Origin: Cryptosporangium minutisporangium
GTDB taxonomy: Bacteria; Actinomycetota; Actinomycetes; Mycobacteriales; Cryptosporangiaceae
DNA length: 64,000 bases
Direction of reading: 5' to 3'
NCBI RefSeq assembly: GCF_039536245.1
Contig: NZ_BAAAYN010000043.1
Span: 1-64,000 of the forward strand
How positions within the stretch are numbered: position 1 is the stretch's first letter; every line of letters starts with the position of its first letter. Positions 43,015 through 51,696 of the stretch are shown here, one piece after another. The notes under the pieces are model-generated. The model was not told where the DNA came from, ran no database searches, and saw only the letters and a list, made by a program, of their open reading frames with translations. A program made the translations under genes and the position numbers.

Positions 43015-43190
43015 GACGTCGATCCCAGCACGCGGGACCGCGAGTGTTCGATCGGTTTTCCCGGCCCCGCTCGCCGGGCAACCATTCCAGAGCGAGCGCC
43101 CCGTTCCGGGCGCTACCGTCACCTGCCTGCCCGAGGGCGTCGCGCGGGCTGCCGGGCGAACGCACGACCACGCACGAGGAGGGCCCGCCG

Positions 43191-44954
43191 ATGGTCGGCC
43201 GGATTGAGGACTACGCGGTCATTGGCGACCTGCACACTGCAGCGCTCGTCGGCACCGACGGCTCGATCGACTGGCTCTGCCTGCCGCGCTTCGACTCCGG
43301 CGCGTGCTTCGCTGCCCTGCTCGGTGACGAGGAGAACGGCCACTGGCGGATCGCGCCGGTCGGACAGAGCGTCTGCACCAGCCGCAAGTACCGCGAGGAC
43401 ACGCTGATCCTGGAGACCGAGTGGACGACTCCGGAGGGCACGGTTCGCGTCATCGACCTGATGCCGCCCCGGGACGACGCCGTCGACGTGGTGCGGGTGG
43501 TGGAGGGCGTCAGCGGGCGGGTGTCGATGCGCAGCGTCCTGCGGCTGCGGTTCGACTACGGGCGGATCGTCCCCTGGGTCCGGCACGTCAACGGCGAGTT
43601 CGCCGCGGTCGCCGGCCCGGACGCGGTGTGGCTGCGCAGCAGCGTCCCGCTGCACGGAGAGAACCGGGCGACGATCGGGGACTTCACGGTCGGGCCGGGG
43701 GAGTACGTGCCGTTCGTGCTCACCTGGCGCGAGTCCTGGCACACCAACGACCGCGACGTGGACGCGATCGAGCAAGTCAACAACACCGAGGTGTACTGGC
43801 GCAGCTGGATCGACGGGTGCCGTTACGAGGGACGCTGGGCCGACGCGGTCCGGCGGTCGCTGATCACGCTCAAGGCGCTGACGTACGACCCGACCGGAGG
43901 GATCGTCGCTGCCGCCACGACGTCGCTGCCCGAACAGATCGGTGGACCCCGCAACTGGGACTACCGCTACTGCTGGCTGCGGGACGCGTCGTTCACGCTC
44001 CAGGCGCTGGTGTCCAACGGATACGACCTGGAGGCGCTCGCCTGGCGCGACTGGCTGCTGCGCGCGGTCGCCGGCGACCCGTCCGACCTGCAGATCATGT
44101 ACTCGATCAAGGGTGCCAGGCGGATCGACGAGTGGGACGTCCCGTGGCTGTCCGGGTACGAGAAGTCGACGCCGGTCCGGATCGGCAACGCGGCGAGCGA
44201 GCAGCTCCAACTGGACGTCTGGGGCGAGGTGCTCGACTGTCTGCACCTCGCGCGGGAGGCCGGCATCGCCGGGAGCGACGACGCCTGGCACCTGCAGAAG
44301 CGGCTGGTCCACCACCTGGAGTCCGCCTGGCGGGAGCCGGACAACGGTCTCTGGGAGGTCCGCGGCGACCGGCAGCACTTCGTGCACTCGAAGGTGCTGT
44401 GTTGGGTGGCGTTCGACCGGATGGTCAAGACCGCCGAGCAATTCGGTCAGGACGGCGACGTCGAACGGTGGCGGGCGATCCGGGACGAGATCCACGCGGA
44501 GGTGTGCGCCAAGGGCTTCGACCGGACGCGGAACACGTTCACCCAGTACTACGGCTCGACCGGCCTCGACGCGTCGCTGCTGCTCATCCCGCGGCTGGGG
44601 TTCCTGCCGCCGAGCGATCCCCGGGTGGTGGGCACCGTCGAGGCGGTGCAGCGCGAGCTGTGCGTCGACGGGTTCGTGCTGCGGTACCGCCCGGAGCAAG
44701 AGGCGGTCGACGGCCTACCCGGCGGCGAGGGCGCGTTCCTGGCCTGCAGCTTCTGGCTGGCCGACGCGTTGTTCCTGATCGGGCGCGAGGAGGAGGCGGT
44801 CGCGCTCGTCGATCGCCTGGTGGCGCTCTCCAGCGACACGGGGCTACTAGCCGAGGAGTACGACCCGGTCACCAAGCGTCACTTGGGTAACACCCCTCAA
44901 GCGTTCAGCCACGTCGCGCTCGTGAACTCCGCGGTGCTCATCGGCGGGGCCTGA
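43191..44954 (+). CDS. GH15 glucoamylase/trehalase-like glycosidase
   Basis: 587 residues from ATG 43,191 (GAGGAGGG upstream). An N-terminal beta-sandwich (EDYAVIGDLHTAALVGTDGSIDWLCLPRFDS, split, residues ~4-35) precedes the (alpha/alpha)6 barrel with GPRNWDYRYCWLRDASF (general acid region), EWDVPWLSGYE, HSKVLCWVAFDRM and a late EEYDPVTKRHLGNTPQAFSHVAL holding the second Glu. Actinobacterial members of this type are often trehalases, splitting trehalose to glucose; others are glucoamylases. No signal peptide, so it is cytoplasmic. Confidence 0.9.
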   Translation: MVGRIEDYAVIGDLHTAALVGTDGSIDWLCLPRFDSGACFAALLGDEENGHWRIAPVGQSVCTSRKYREDTLILETEWTTPEGTVRVIDLMPPRDDAVDVVRVVEGVSGRVSMRSVLRLRFDYGRIVPWVRHVNGEFAAVAGPDAVWLRSSVPLHGENRATIGDFTVGPGEYVPFVLTWRESWHTNDRDVDAIEQVNNTEVYWRSWIDGCRYEGRWADAVRRSLITLKALTYDPTGGIVAAATTSLPEQIGGPRNWDYRYCWLRDASFTLQALVSNGYDLEALAWRDWLLRAVAGDPSDLQIMYSIKGARRIDEWDVPWLSGYEKSTPVRIGNAASEQLQLDVWGEVLDCLHLAREAGIAGSDDAWHLQKRLVHHLESAWREPDNGLWEVRGDRQHFVHSKVLCWVAFDRMVKTAEQFGQDGDVERWRAIRDEIHAEVCAKGFDRTRNTFTQYYGSTGLDASLLLIPRLGFLPPSDPRVVGTVEAVQRELCVDGFVLRYRPEQEAVDGLPGGEGAFLACSFWLADALFLIGREEEAVALVDRLVALSSDTGLLAEEYDPVTKRHLGNTPQAFSHVALVNSAVLIGGA

Positions 44955-45001
44955 CGGCAGGTGGACCTGTCCGAGCGTGCGGATAGGTCCACCTGCCGTC
45001 A
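44952..45001 (+). terminator. 17-bp stem terminator containing the GH15 stop
   Basis: Perfect arms 44,952-44,968 and 44,985-45,001 with a 16-base loop; the left arm includes the TGA stop of the GH15 gene. The 130 bases after it show nothing. Confidence 0.8.
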
Positions 45002-45132
45002 GCACCGAGCTCCGGGCGGGCACCGAACCGCGCGTCGGGGCGGCACCACCGCCTGGCGGACGCGAGGAGCGCGTCCGCCAGGTCCGCTGCAGGAGCGGGC
45101 GTCCTTGCGGTGGTTCGCCGGGCGGCGTCTGA

Positions 45133-45540
45133 CTAAAAGCGGTGAGCTTCGTGGCCGTACCCGAGGGCAGAAGCCACTTCCCCTGCGTTTTGGTATTCGG
45201 CATCGGCGGGCAGGTCGCGAACCGCGCTGACCAACCGCGCGGGAGCGTTGTTCTCGACCAGCCGGTCGATGAGCTGGTCGCGGCGCGCCGGGTAGATCTC
45301 CTTGCCCAGGTGCGCGGCGAGCTCCGAGCGTCCCTCGACGCCCTCCGGGGTGAGCCCCTCGGGAACGCCGCCGGTCAGCGTGCCGTTCGGCGCGAAGTCG
45401 GCCTCGGGCTGGTCTTCGCCGGAGGGCTCCGGGTCGCGCCACTCCTCGGTCCGACCCGAATGCCCGGACCGCACCAGACCTTCGGTCTCGCGCGCCATCG
45501 CCTCGTCCTGCCGTGGTCCGTGTTTGTCGCTGCGTTCCAT
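45133..45540 (-). CDS. DUF2795 protein
   Basis: 135 residues from ATG 45,540. A charged N-terminal half without structure precedes the small DUF2795 domain (~70-130): SELAAHLGKEIYPARRDQLIDRL, split, and LPADAEYQNAGEVASALGY, which follows the family's 'P-A-x-x-x-L-x-x-A ... F-x-s-x-x-e-V-x-x-A-L' pattern. The function is unknown. It follows the flavin reductase gene in the same direction (29-base gap). Confidence 0.82.
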   Translation of the reverse strand: MERSDKHGPRQDEAMARETEGLVRSGHSGRTEEWRDPEPSGEDQPEADFAPNGTLTGGVPEGLTPEGVEGRSELAAHLGKEIYPARRDQLIDRLVENNAPARLVSAVRDLPADAEYQNAGEVASALGYGHEAHRF

Positions 45541-45569
45541 GGGCCAGCGATTACCCGGCGCCTGCGAAC

Positions 45570-46136
45570 TCAATCACGCGGTGTGAGGGTCCGGTACCCG
45601 CGGTCGTACCGCACCAGGGGGTTGCGTCCCGAGCCGGTGGTGGCGCTCACCACCGAGGCGGTCACCAGCAGGTGGTCCCCGACCGATCGGCGATCGGTGG
45701 TGACGCACTCCAGCGTGGCGCCGGCTCGGTCGAGCAGCAGCGCGCCGGTCGCCGCGCCGCGGTGGTGCTCCTCCTCGGCCAGCAGCAACCGGGCACTCGG
45801 ACGTCCGGCCACCGCGAACCGTCCGGCCAGCGCCGCCTGATTACTGGCGAGGACCGACAACCCCCAGTGCGCCCGGCGGCCCAGTACCTCGGCGACGTAG
45901 CCGGCCGAATCCACCGCGATCGCCACGATCGGCGGGAACAACGAGACCGGCATCAACGCTGTGAGGGTGACGGCGAGATCGTCGGCGGGGTCGTCGAAGT
46001 CCTCGTCGGGATCGAGAGCATCGGGGCCGGGCGGCGCCGATTCGGGTGGCCGTCCGTCCCGGACGCTCAGCACCACGACGCCGGTGGCGAACCGCCCGAG
46101 AGCGGATTTCACCTGGTCGGCCGAGGTGTTCGTCAC
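45570..46136 (-). CDS. Flavin reductase-like (FMN split-barrel) protein
   Basis: 188 residues from GTG 46,136 (GGATGG upstream); an upstream ATG at 46,232 is possible. The protein matches the flavin reductase-like domain: SALGRFATGVVVLSV, TLTALMPVSLFPPIVAIAVD, WGLSVLASNQAALAGRFA, LECVTTDRRSVGDHLLVTASVV, then LVRYDRGYRTL. An Asp/Pro-rich loop (~30-55) replaces the usual short turn after the first strand, which is odd. It would supply reduced flavin to a partner oxygenase; none is adjacent. Confidence 0.82.
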   Translation of the reverse strand: MTNTSADQVKSALGRFATGVVVLSVRDGRPPESAPPGPDALDPDEDFDDPADDLAVTLTALMPVSLFPPIVAIAVDSAGYVAEVLGRRAHWGLSVLASNQAALAGRFAVAGRPSARLLLAEEEHHRGAATGALLLDRAGATLECVTTDRRSVGDHLLVTASVVSATTGSGRNPLVRYDRGYRTLTPRD

Positions 46137-46313
46137 AGAACCATCCGGAAACTCACCGGGGCAGGTTACCCGGCCGATGGGGTGGGCATCCCCTGACGGA
46201 TGGCTCACAGCGCGCAACGTTGCGCGGATCACCCTTCGAAACCGGAATCTCCGCCGGGTGAACGCCGTTGTGGGTTACGTACGTGTGAGGCACAAAGAGG
46301 GATTGGGGAGACG

Positions 46314-47276
46314 ATGACGACGGACGTTGTGGAACCGAGTACCCGGGTCGTCGAGGTGGACGACACCGCGGCACCGGACCGCGACCTCGTCGGCACATAC
46401 CTGCACGAGATCAGCCGCACACCGCTGCTGAACGCCGCGCAGGAAGTGGAGCTGTCGAAACAGGTCGAGGCCGGCCTCCTCGCCGAGTTCTGGCTCGACG
46501 AAGGAACGATCCCCGAGCACATCACGCGTTCTGAGCTTACCCGGCTCGTGGCCGAAGGTCGCCGGGCGAAGGACGCATTCATTCTGGCCAACCTTCGCCT
46601 GGTGGTTTCGATCGCGCGGCGGTACACCCGCAGCGCGATGCCGCTGCTGGACCTGGTGCAGGAGGGTAACTCCGGCCTGGTCCGTGCCGTGGAGAAGTTC
46701 GACTACCAGCGCGGATACAAGTTCTCCACCTACGCGACCTGGTGGATCCGGCAGGCGATCAGCCGAGCCATCGCGCAGCAGGCCCGAACGGTCCGGCTCC
46801 CCGTCCACCTCGTGGAGGAGATCAACCGGATGCGTAACGTCCGGCGCGATCTGACCCGTGAGCTGGGCCGTGAGCCCGAGATCGCGGAGATGGCCGGCGC
46901 GCTAGACATCGAGCCGTCGCGGGTCGAGGAGCTGATTCGGTGGGCGCGGGAGACCGTGTCGCTGGACACCCCGGTCGGTGAGGACGGCGAGACCTCGCTG
47001 TCCGACCTGGTCGCGGATCGGGACGAGCCGTCGCCGGAGGACGTGGTCATCGCCGCGCTCCAGCGGGACGGGCTCGGGCAGATGATCGAGCGGCTCGACC
47101 CGCGGTCGGCGCGGATCGTCCGGGCGCGGTACGGCCTCGAGGACGGGCGGCAGCAGTCGCTCACCGAGATCGCCGGCACGCTGGGACTGTCCCGCGAGCG
47201 AGTGCGGCAGCTCGAGAACGCGGCGCTGCACCAGCTCCGCGAGCTCGCCGCCTCCGAAGGCGTGGTTGCAGCCTGA
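46314..47276 (+). CDS. SigB/HrdD-type sigma-70 factor
   Basis: 320 residues from ATG 46,314 (GGGGAGACG upstream). Region 1.2 (DLVGTYLHEISRTPLL), region 2 (LRLVVSIARRYTRSAMPLLDLVQEGNSGLVRAVEKFDY split, GYKFSTYATWWIRQAI), region 3 (LPVHLVEEINRM, GREPEIAEMAG) and region 4 (YGLEDGRQQSLTEIAGTLG, SRERVRQLE) are complete. There is no long region 1.1. It is therefore a non-essential principal-like factor, as SigB in mycobacteria or HrdB paralogues in Streptomyces. It ends in a classic terminator. Confidence 0.94.
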   Translation: MTTDVVEPSTRVVEVDDTAAPDRDLVGTYLHEISRTPLLNAAQEVELSKQVEAGLLAEFWLDEGTIPEHITRSELTRLVAEGRRAKDAFILANLRLVVSIARRYTRSAMPLLDLVQEGNSGLVRAVEKFDYQRGYKFSTYATWWIRQAISRAIAQQARTVRLPVHLVEEINRMRNVRRDLTRELGREPEIAEMAGALDIEPSRVEELIRWARETVSLDTPVGEDGETSLSDLVADRDEPSPEDVVIAALQRDGLGQMIERLDPRSARIVRARYGLEDGRQQSLTEIAGTLGLSRERVRQLENAALHQLRELAASEGVVAA

Positions 47277-47288
47277 GGTTCGTAGCGG

Positions 47289-47317
47289 AGCCCCGGCCCG
47301 ATTGGGCCGGGGCTTTG
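47289..47317 (+). terminator. Intrinsic terminator of the sigma gene
   Basis: AGCCCCGGCCC-GATT-GGGCCGGGGCT followed by TTG/T: an 11-pair GC stem with a 4-base loop and short T-run, 12 bases after the stop. Confidence 0.9.
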
Positions 47318-47460
47318 TCATGTCTACGCCGTCCGGATCACCACCGCAGGTATGCCCGCTCCTGCATCCCGGGTGGCGCGACGCGCGCCTCGCCTCCGCT
47401 GTCAGTGGTGCCCGCACCGCCGCGCGGTGTCGTCCGACGTGCGCGCCCGGTGCCGCCTGG

Positions 47461-47690
47461 GCGAGTGCGAACTTCCCGAATATCCGTCCGCATGGCGGCG
47501 GCGACGCCCGGCGCGCCTGGGCGAGTGCGAACTTCCCGAATATCCGTCCGCATGGCGGCGGCGACGCCCGGCGCGCCTGGGCGAGTGCGAACTTCCCGAA
47601 AATGCGCCCGCCGGCGGGGTGGGTGGGGTGGTTCTCCCGAAAGCCAACCTGTGCGCCGCCCGCGAGAGGTGGTCTCCCCGAAAGTCCGCC
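47461..47690. repeat. 60-bp exact duplication plus 41-bp-spaced TTTCGGGA repeats
   Basis: Bases 47,461-47,520 and 47,521-47,580 are identical; a third copy keeps the first 20 bases. On the minus strand each carries TTCGGGAAGTTCGCAC. From the third copy on, the CCC of the core lies at 47,595, 47,636 and 47,677, a 41-base period as at 10.3 and 41.3 kb but in the opposite orientation. This fills most of the 477-base gap between the sigma-factor terminator and the DUF2630 gene; no coding sequence is supported there. Confidence 0.85.
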
Positions 47691-47793
47691 CACGCGCCGC
47701 CCGGCGGCGCCGCCCCGGCAGTCACGTGGCGGAAGGCAGCGGACGGGCGGCGGCGTACGGTCGGAACGTCGGTAGCGAACGACGGGAGTAGAC

Positions 47794-48039
47794 GTGCAGG
47801 AGAAGCAGATCATCACGCGGGTCGACGAGCTGGTCGCCGAGGAGCACTCGCTCCGGCAGCGCCTGGCCGCCGGTGAGCTGACCGCCGCCGAGGAACACGA
47901 GCGCCTCAAGCGGGTCGAGGAAGAGCTCGACCAGTGCTGGGACCTCCTCCGTCAGCGGCGGGCGAAGCGCGACGCGGGCCAGAACCCGGACGACGCCACG
48001 CCGCGTCCGGTGAGCGAGGTCGAGTCGTACCTGCAGTAA
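47794..48039 (+). CDS. DUF2630 protein
   Basis: 81 residues from GTG 47,794 (GGGAG upstream). The whole chain is the DUF2630 pattern: IITRVDELVAEEHSLRQR, then ERLKRVEEELDQCWDLLRQRRAKRDAG and a short C-terminal VSEVESYLQ. It is a small charged helical hairpin of unknown role, common in Actinobacteria. It is followed at once by a PHO box. Confidence 0.85.
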   Translation: MQEKQIITRVDELVAEEHSLRQRLAAGELTAAEEHERLKRVEEELDQCWDLLRQRRAKRDAGQNPDDATPRPVSEVESYLQ

Positions 48040-48041
48040 CG

Positions 48042-48074
48042 GTTCACATCCCATTCAACCCTGTTCCAACTGGT
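48042..48074 (+). promoter_or_regulatory. Three-unit PHO box (PhoP-binding direct repeats)
   Basis: Three direct repeats at an exact 11-base period: GTTCACATCCC (48,042), ATTCAACCCTG (48,053), TTCCAACTGGT (48,064). This is the layout of the streptomycete PHO box (consensus GTTCACC per 11-nt unit). It sits 70-100 bases upstream of the glycerophosphodiesterase gene. Confidence 0.72.
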
Positions 48075-48143
48075 ATCTGACTGGCTCCGCTGGGCTGCTC
48101 GGGGCGAGGCGACATCCACGTCGCCGCGCCTCGAGGAGGACAG

Positions 48144-49256
48144 ATGCCCAATCGGAGTGCCCGCTTAGCGGCGGGCTCGGTACTCGGGCTGGCCATGGCC
48201 GTGAGTGCACCCGCCGCGGCCACGGCCGCCCCGTCGGGGCTGGAGGTGCTCGCCGAGCCCGCCGCGGTGGCCGCCCGCCCAGGCGCCCCCGGAACGAAGC
48301 CCGTCGTCATCGCGCACCGCGGAGCCAGCGGATACCGGCCCGAGCACACGCTCGCCGCCTACCAGCTCGCGATCGAGCAGGGCGCGGACTTCGTCGAGCC
48401 CGACTTGGTCTCGACGAAGGACGGCGTGCTGGTCGCGCGTCACGAGAACGAGATCGGCGGCACCACCGACGTCGCGAGCCACCCGGAGTTCGCCGACCGC
48501 AAGACCACCAAGACGATCGACGGCCGGACGATCACCGGCTGGTTCACCGAGGACTTCACGCTCGCCGAACTCAAGACTCTCCGGGCGGTCGAGCGCCTCC
48601 CGGCCGTCCGCCCCGGCAACACCGCGTACGACGGCAAGTTCCGGGTGCCGACGCTCCAGGAAGTCGTCGACCTGGTGAAGCGGGAGAGCAAGCGGCGTCA
48701 CCGGACGATCGGGCTCTACCCGGAGACCAAGCATCCGACGTACTTCCGCTCGATCGGCAAGCCCCTGGAAGAGCCACTGGTGAAGACGCTGAAGCGGAGC
48801 CGGCCGCCGAAGGTGATCATCCAGTCCTTCGAGACCGGCAATCTTCGACGCCTCAACCGGATGATCGACGTGCCGCTCGTCCAACTCGTCGACGCCGCGG
48901 GCGCGCCCTACGGCGACGGCCGCACGTACGACGACCTGGTCACCCCGGCGGGCCTGGCCGACATCCGGACCTACGCGGACGGCGTGGGGCTGAACACCGC
49001 TCGGGTGATCGGTCCGACGCAGGCGCCCACGACCGTGGTCGCGGACGCACACGCGGTCGGGCTGATCGTGCACGTCTGGACCATCCGCAGCGAGAACCAG
49101 TTCCTGCCGGCCGCCTTCCGCATCGGCACCGATCCGAACGCCGTGGGGGACGTCGAGGGCTGGTTGCGGCTGCTGCTGGCTCAGCGGATCGACGGGTTCT
49201 TCACCGATTTCCCGGACGTCGGCCGAGCGGTGGTCGACGGACGCCGCGCGGCCTGA
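48144..49256 (+). CDS. glpQ: Secreted glycerophosphodiester phosphodiesterase
   Basis: 370 residues, with GAGGAGGACAG before the ATG. A signal peptide (~1-29, AMAVSAPAAATAAP) leads to the GDPD TIM barrel: IAHRGASGYRPEHTLAAY (~55-72), FVEPDLVSTKDGVLVARHE, RVPTLQEVVDLVK, LYPETKHPTYF, VIIQSFETGNLRRL, VHVWTIRSENQFLP and the final DGFFTDFPDVG. GlpQ-type enzymes release glycerol 3-phosphate from deacylated phospholipids or wall teichoic acid outside the cell. The PHO box upstream predicts induction under phosphate starvation. Confidence 0.92.
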   Translation: MPNRSARLAAGSVLGLAMAVSAPAAATAAPSGLEVLAEPAAVAARPGAPGTKPVVIAHRGASGYRPEHTLAAYQLAIEQGADFVEPDLVSTKDGVLVARHENEIGGTTDVASHPEFADRKTTKTIDGRTITGWFTEDFTLAELKTLRAVERLPAVRPGNTAYDGKFRVPTLQEVVDLVKRESKRRHRTIGLYPETKHPTYFRSIGKPLEEPLVKTLKRSRPPKVIIQSFETGNLRRLNRMIDVPLVQLVDAAGAPYGDGRTYDDLVTPAGLADIRTYADGVGLNTARVIGPTQAPTTVVADAHAVGLIVHVWTIRSENQFLPAAFRIGTDPNAVGDVEGWLRLLLAQRIDGFFTDFPDVGRAVVDGRRAA

Positions 49257-49416
49257 TCGCACCCGCGCGGGAGCCTTACGTCCGGCGCGCTCCGCGGTGA
49301 CGGCGCCACCGCGCAGCGTGCCGGACCTCCTCCATCCGGCGGATTGCGTGTGACCACCGCATACTGGGGATATCAGCAGGACGTCACCCGCTTGCCGTCA
49401 GGAGGAGACCGCGCCG

Positions 49417-51453
49417 ATGGGTTCCCCGGAGTCTGCGGGGACGCCCCTGCCGAGGTCCCCCGACGTCCTCCTCGATCGGCTGGAGCTCGCCCTCGACGCC
49501 TCCGGGATCGGGTCGTTCGACTGGCACCTGGAGACCGGTGAGCTGATCTGGGACGACCGCCTGTGCCGCCTGTTCGGCATCGAGCCGGCGTCGTTCGACC
49601 GCCGGATCGAGACGTTCTACGCGCACCTCCACCCGGCCGACCGGGGCCGGGTGGAGCAGGTGATCCAGCACGCGATCGAGGCCCGGGGCGAGTACCACGC
49701 CGAGTACCGCGTCGTCCGTCCGGACGGTGCCGAGCGCTGGGTGGACGCCAGGGGACGCGTAGTCGCCGGTCCGGACGGGGGCCCGGACCGCCTGATCGGC
49801 GTCGCGACGGACTTCACCGACCGCTACCAGACCTGGCAACGTCAGCAGGACGCCGCCCGCGCCGAGTGGGAGCGGGCCCAGCTCATCAACGCGGTGACCA
49901 GGGCGCTCGCCGAGGCGCTGACGCTCAAGGACGTCACCCAGGTCCTGACCGGAACCCTGCGCGAGGCGATCGGCGCCAGCGCCCTGGGCGTCGTGCTGAT
50001 GGAGAGTGGCCGACTCCGCGTCGTGGATGCGGTGGGGTACGACTCGCAGGTCGTTGCGGACTTCGACGGGGCGTCGATGGACGACCCGCGGCCGCTCGCC
50101 GAGGCGGTGCGCACCCGGCTCCCGCTGTTCGCCGGCGACGCCGCTGCGTTCGTCGACCGCTGGCCGGAGGCCGCAGAGGGCCGGGGCGCCGCCTGGGCTT
50201 ATCTCCCGATGATCGCGGCCGGGCGGCCGGTCGGCGGTTTCGCGGTGCGCTGGGACCGGCCGCAGGCGTTCACGTCCGACGACCGCACGATGCTCGTCGC
50301 CCTCGGCGGTCTGGCCGCGCAGTCGTTGGAGCGGGCACGCCTCTACGACGCCGAGCACGAGCTCGCCGCCGGCCTGCAGCGCGTCATGCTGCCCCGGCGC
50401 ACCGACGGCATCCCCGGGGTGTCGACCGCGTGCCGGTACCTACCCAGCGCCGACGGGCTTCAGGTCGGCGGCGACTGGTACGACGTCATCGCGCTGCCGT
50501 CCGGCGAGGTCGGTCTCGTCGTCGGGGACGTCGAAGGGCACACCGCACACGCCGCAGCGGTGATGGGCCAGCTGCGGATCGCGGTGCGCGCCTACGCCAC
50601 CGAGGGCCACCGCCCGGAAGAGGTGATCGCGCGCACCAACCGGCTGCTCGTCGACCTGGAGACCCGGCTGCTCGCGACCTGCTGCTACGTCACGATCGAC
50701 CCGGCCACCGGGGAAGGCGTCGTGGTGGGCGCGGGACATCCGCCGCCGCTCGTCGTCCGGGCGGACGGGCGCGTGGAGATCTCCGAGCCCAGCGGTGGCC
50801 TGATCCTCGGCGTGCAGGACGCCGCCGAGTACCGGTCCACCGCCGTCCACATCGGCCCGGGCGACGCCCTGGTGCTGGTGACCGACGGGTTGATCGAGTC
50901 ACCGGGGCAGTCGATCGACGCCGGCCTGCGCGCGCTGGCGGAGCGGGCAGCCGCCGGCGCCGGTGACAACGCCGAGCACCTCGCCGACCGGATCGTCGCG
51001 CCGATCGGATCGGCCGGGCGGCGTTTCGACGACATCGCGGTCGTGGTGGCCCGTCGCGATCTGGTCGAGGAGACCCGGACCGACGAGGCGCGGCACGCGG
51101 TCGCCCGGGGCGCGTCGGGCATGATCGGCCGCGCGCGGGCCTTCGTGACCCGGACCCTGACCGCCTGGGACATCGACCAGACCGTTCGGGAAGCGGCGGT
51201 GCTCTGCGCGTCGGAGCTGGTGACGAACGCGATCCGGCACGGCGAGGGCCTGGTGGAGCTGGCCCTGATCCGGTACCCCGATCGGATCCGACTGGTCGTC
51301 GAGGACGACTCGCCGACGCCGCCACGCCTGGTACACGCGTCGATGACCAGCACCGGCGGCCGTGGGCTCGACGTCGTGGCCCGGCTGTCCGCTGCGTGGG
51401 GCTCGGAGGCGCGGGGCACCGGGAAGATCGTCTGGGCGGAGTTTCCCTGCTGA
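49417..51453 (+). CDS. PAS-GAF-SpoIIE phosphatase with RsbW-like ATPase domain
   Basis: 678 residues, with AGGAGGAG before the ATG. Domains: PAS (~20-145; IGSFDWHLETGELIWDDRLCRLFG split, HPADRGRVEQ), GAF (~155-305), PP2C-type SpoIIE phosphatase (~310-545; GGDWYDVIALPSGEVGLVVGDVEGH split, GAGHPPPLVV, VLVTDGLIESPG, DDIAVVVARRD) and a C-terminal GHKL ATPase of the anti-sigma/RsbW type (~555-678; ASELVTNAIRHGEGLVELAL, VEDDSPTPPRLV, GRGLDVVARLSAAWG). Such proteins control an anti-anti-sigma factor by both dephosphorylation and rephosphorylation. The partner sigma system is not adjacent; the SigB-like gene is 3 kb upstream. Confidence 0.92.
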   Translation: MGSPESAGTPLPRSPDVLLDRLELALDASGIGSFDWHLETGELIWDDRLCRLFGIEPASFDRRIETFYAHLHPADRGRVEQVIQHAIEARGEYHAEYRVVRPDGAERWVDARGRVVAGPDGGPDRLIGVATDFTDRYQTWQRQQDAARAEWERAQLINAVTRALAEALTLKDVTQVLTGTLREAIGASALGVVLMESGRLRVVDAVGYDSQVVADFDGASMDDPRPLAEAVRTRLPLFAGDAAAFVDRWPEAAEGRGAAWAYLPMIAAGRPVGGFAVRWDRPQAFTSDDRTMLVALGGLAAQSLERARLYDAEHELAAGLQRVMLPRRTDGIPGVSTACRYLPSADGLQVGGDWYDVIALPSGEVGLVVGDVEGHTAHAAAVMGQLRIAVRAYATEGHRPEEVIARTNRLLVDLETRLLATCCYVTIDPATGEGVVVGAGHPPPLVVRADGRVEISEPSGGLILGVQDAAEYRSTAVHIGPGDALVLVTDGLIESPGQSIDAGLRALAERAAAGAGDNAEHLADRIVAPIGSAGRRFDDIAVVVARRDLVEETRTDEARHAVARGASGMIGRARAFVTRTLTAWDIDQTVREAAVLCASELVTNAIRHGEGLVELALIRYPDRIRLVVEDDSPTPPRLVHASMTSTGGRGLDVVARLSAAWGSEARGTGKIVWAEFPC

Positions 51454-51620
51454 GAACTACGCACCGGTCTCAGCGGGAGTGCAGCGGTAGTGCTACGCAG
51501 AGTATTCAGATCGTGGCGCGGGAGCGATAGGCTGATCCCTCGGGTCCAGCGGCGGCCTCCACTGCCCGCGTCGCGCGCGCAAGCGTCGCGAGTGGGGACG
51601 TCCGTGCAGGTCGGACGGGG

Positions 51621-51696
51621 TGGTGCCCTCGGCAGGACTCGAACCTGCGACCAAGTGCTTAGAAGGCACCTGCTCTATCCGCTGAGCTACGAGGGC
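51621..51696 (-). tRNA. tRNA-Arg (anticodon TCT)
   Basis: Minus-strand cloverleaf: acceptor GCCCTCG/CGAGGGC, D-arm GCTC/GAGC, anticodon arm GGTGC-CTTCTAA-GCACT giving TCT, T-loop TTCGAGT, discriminator A and encoded CCA (51,621-51,623). Confidence 0.96.
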
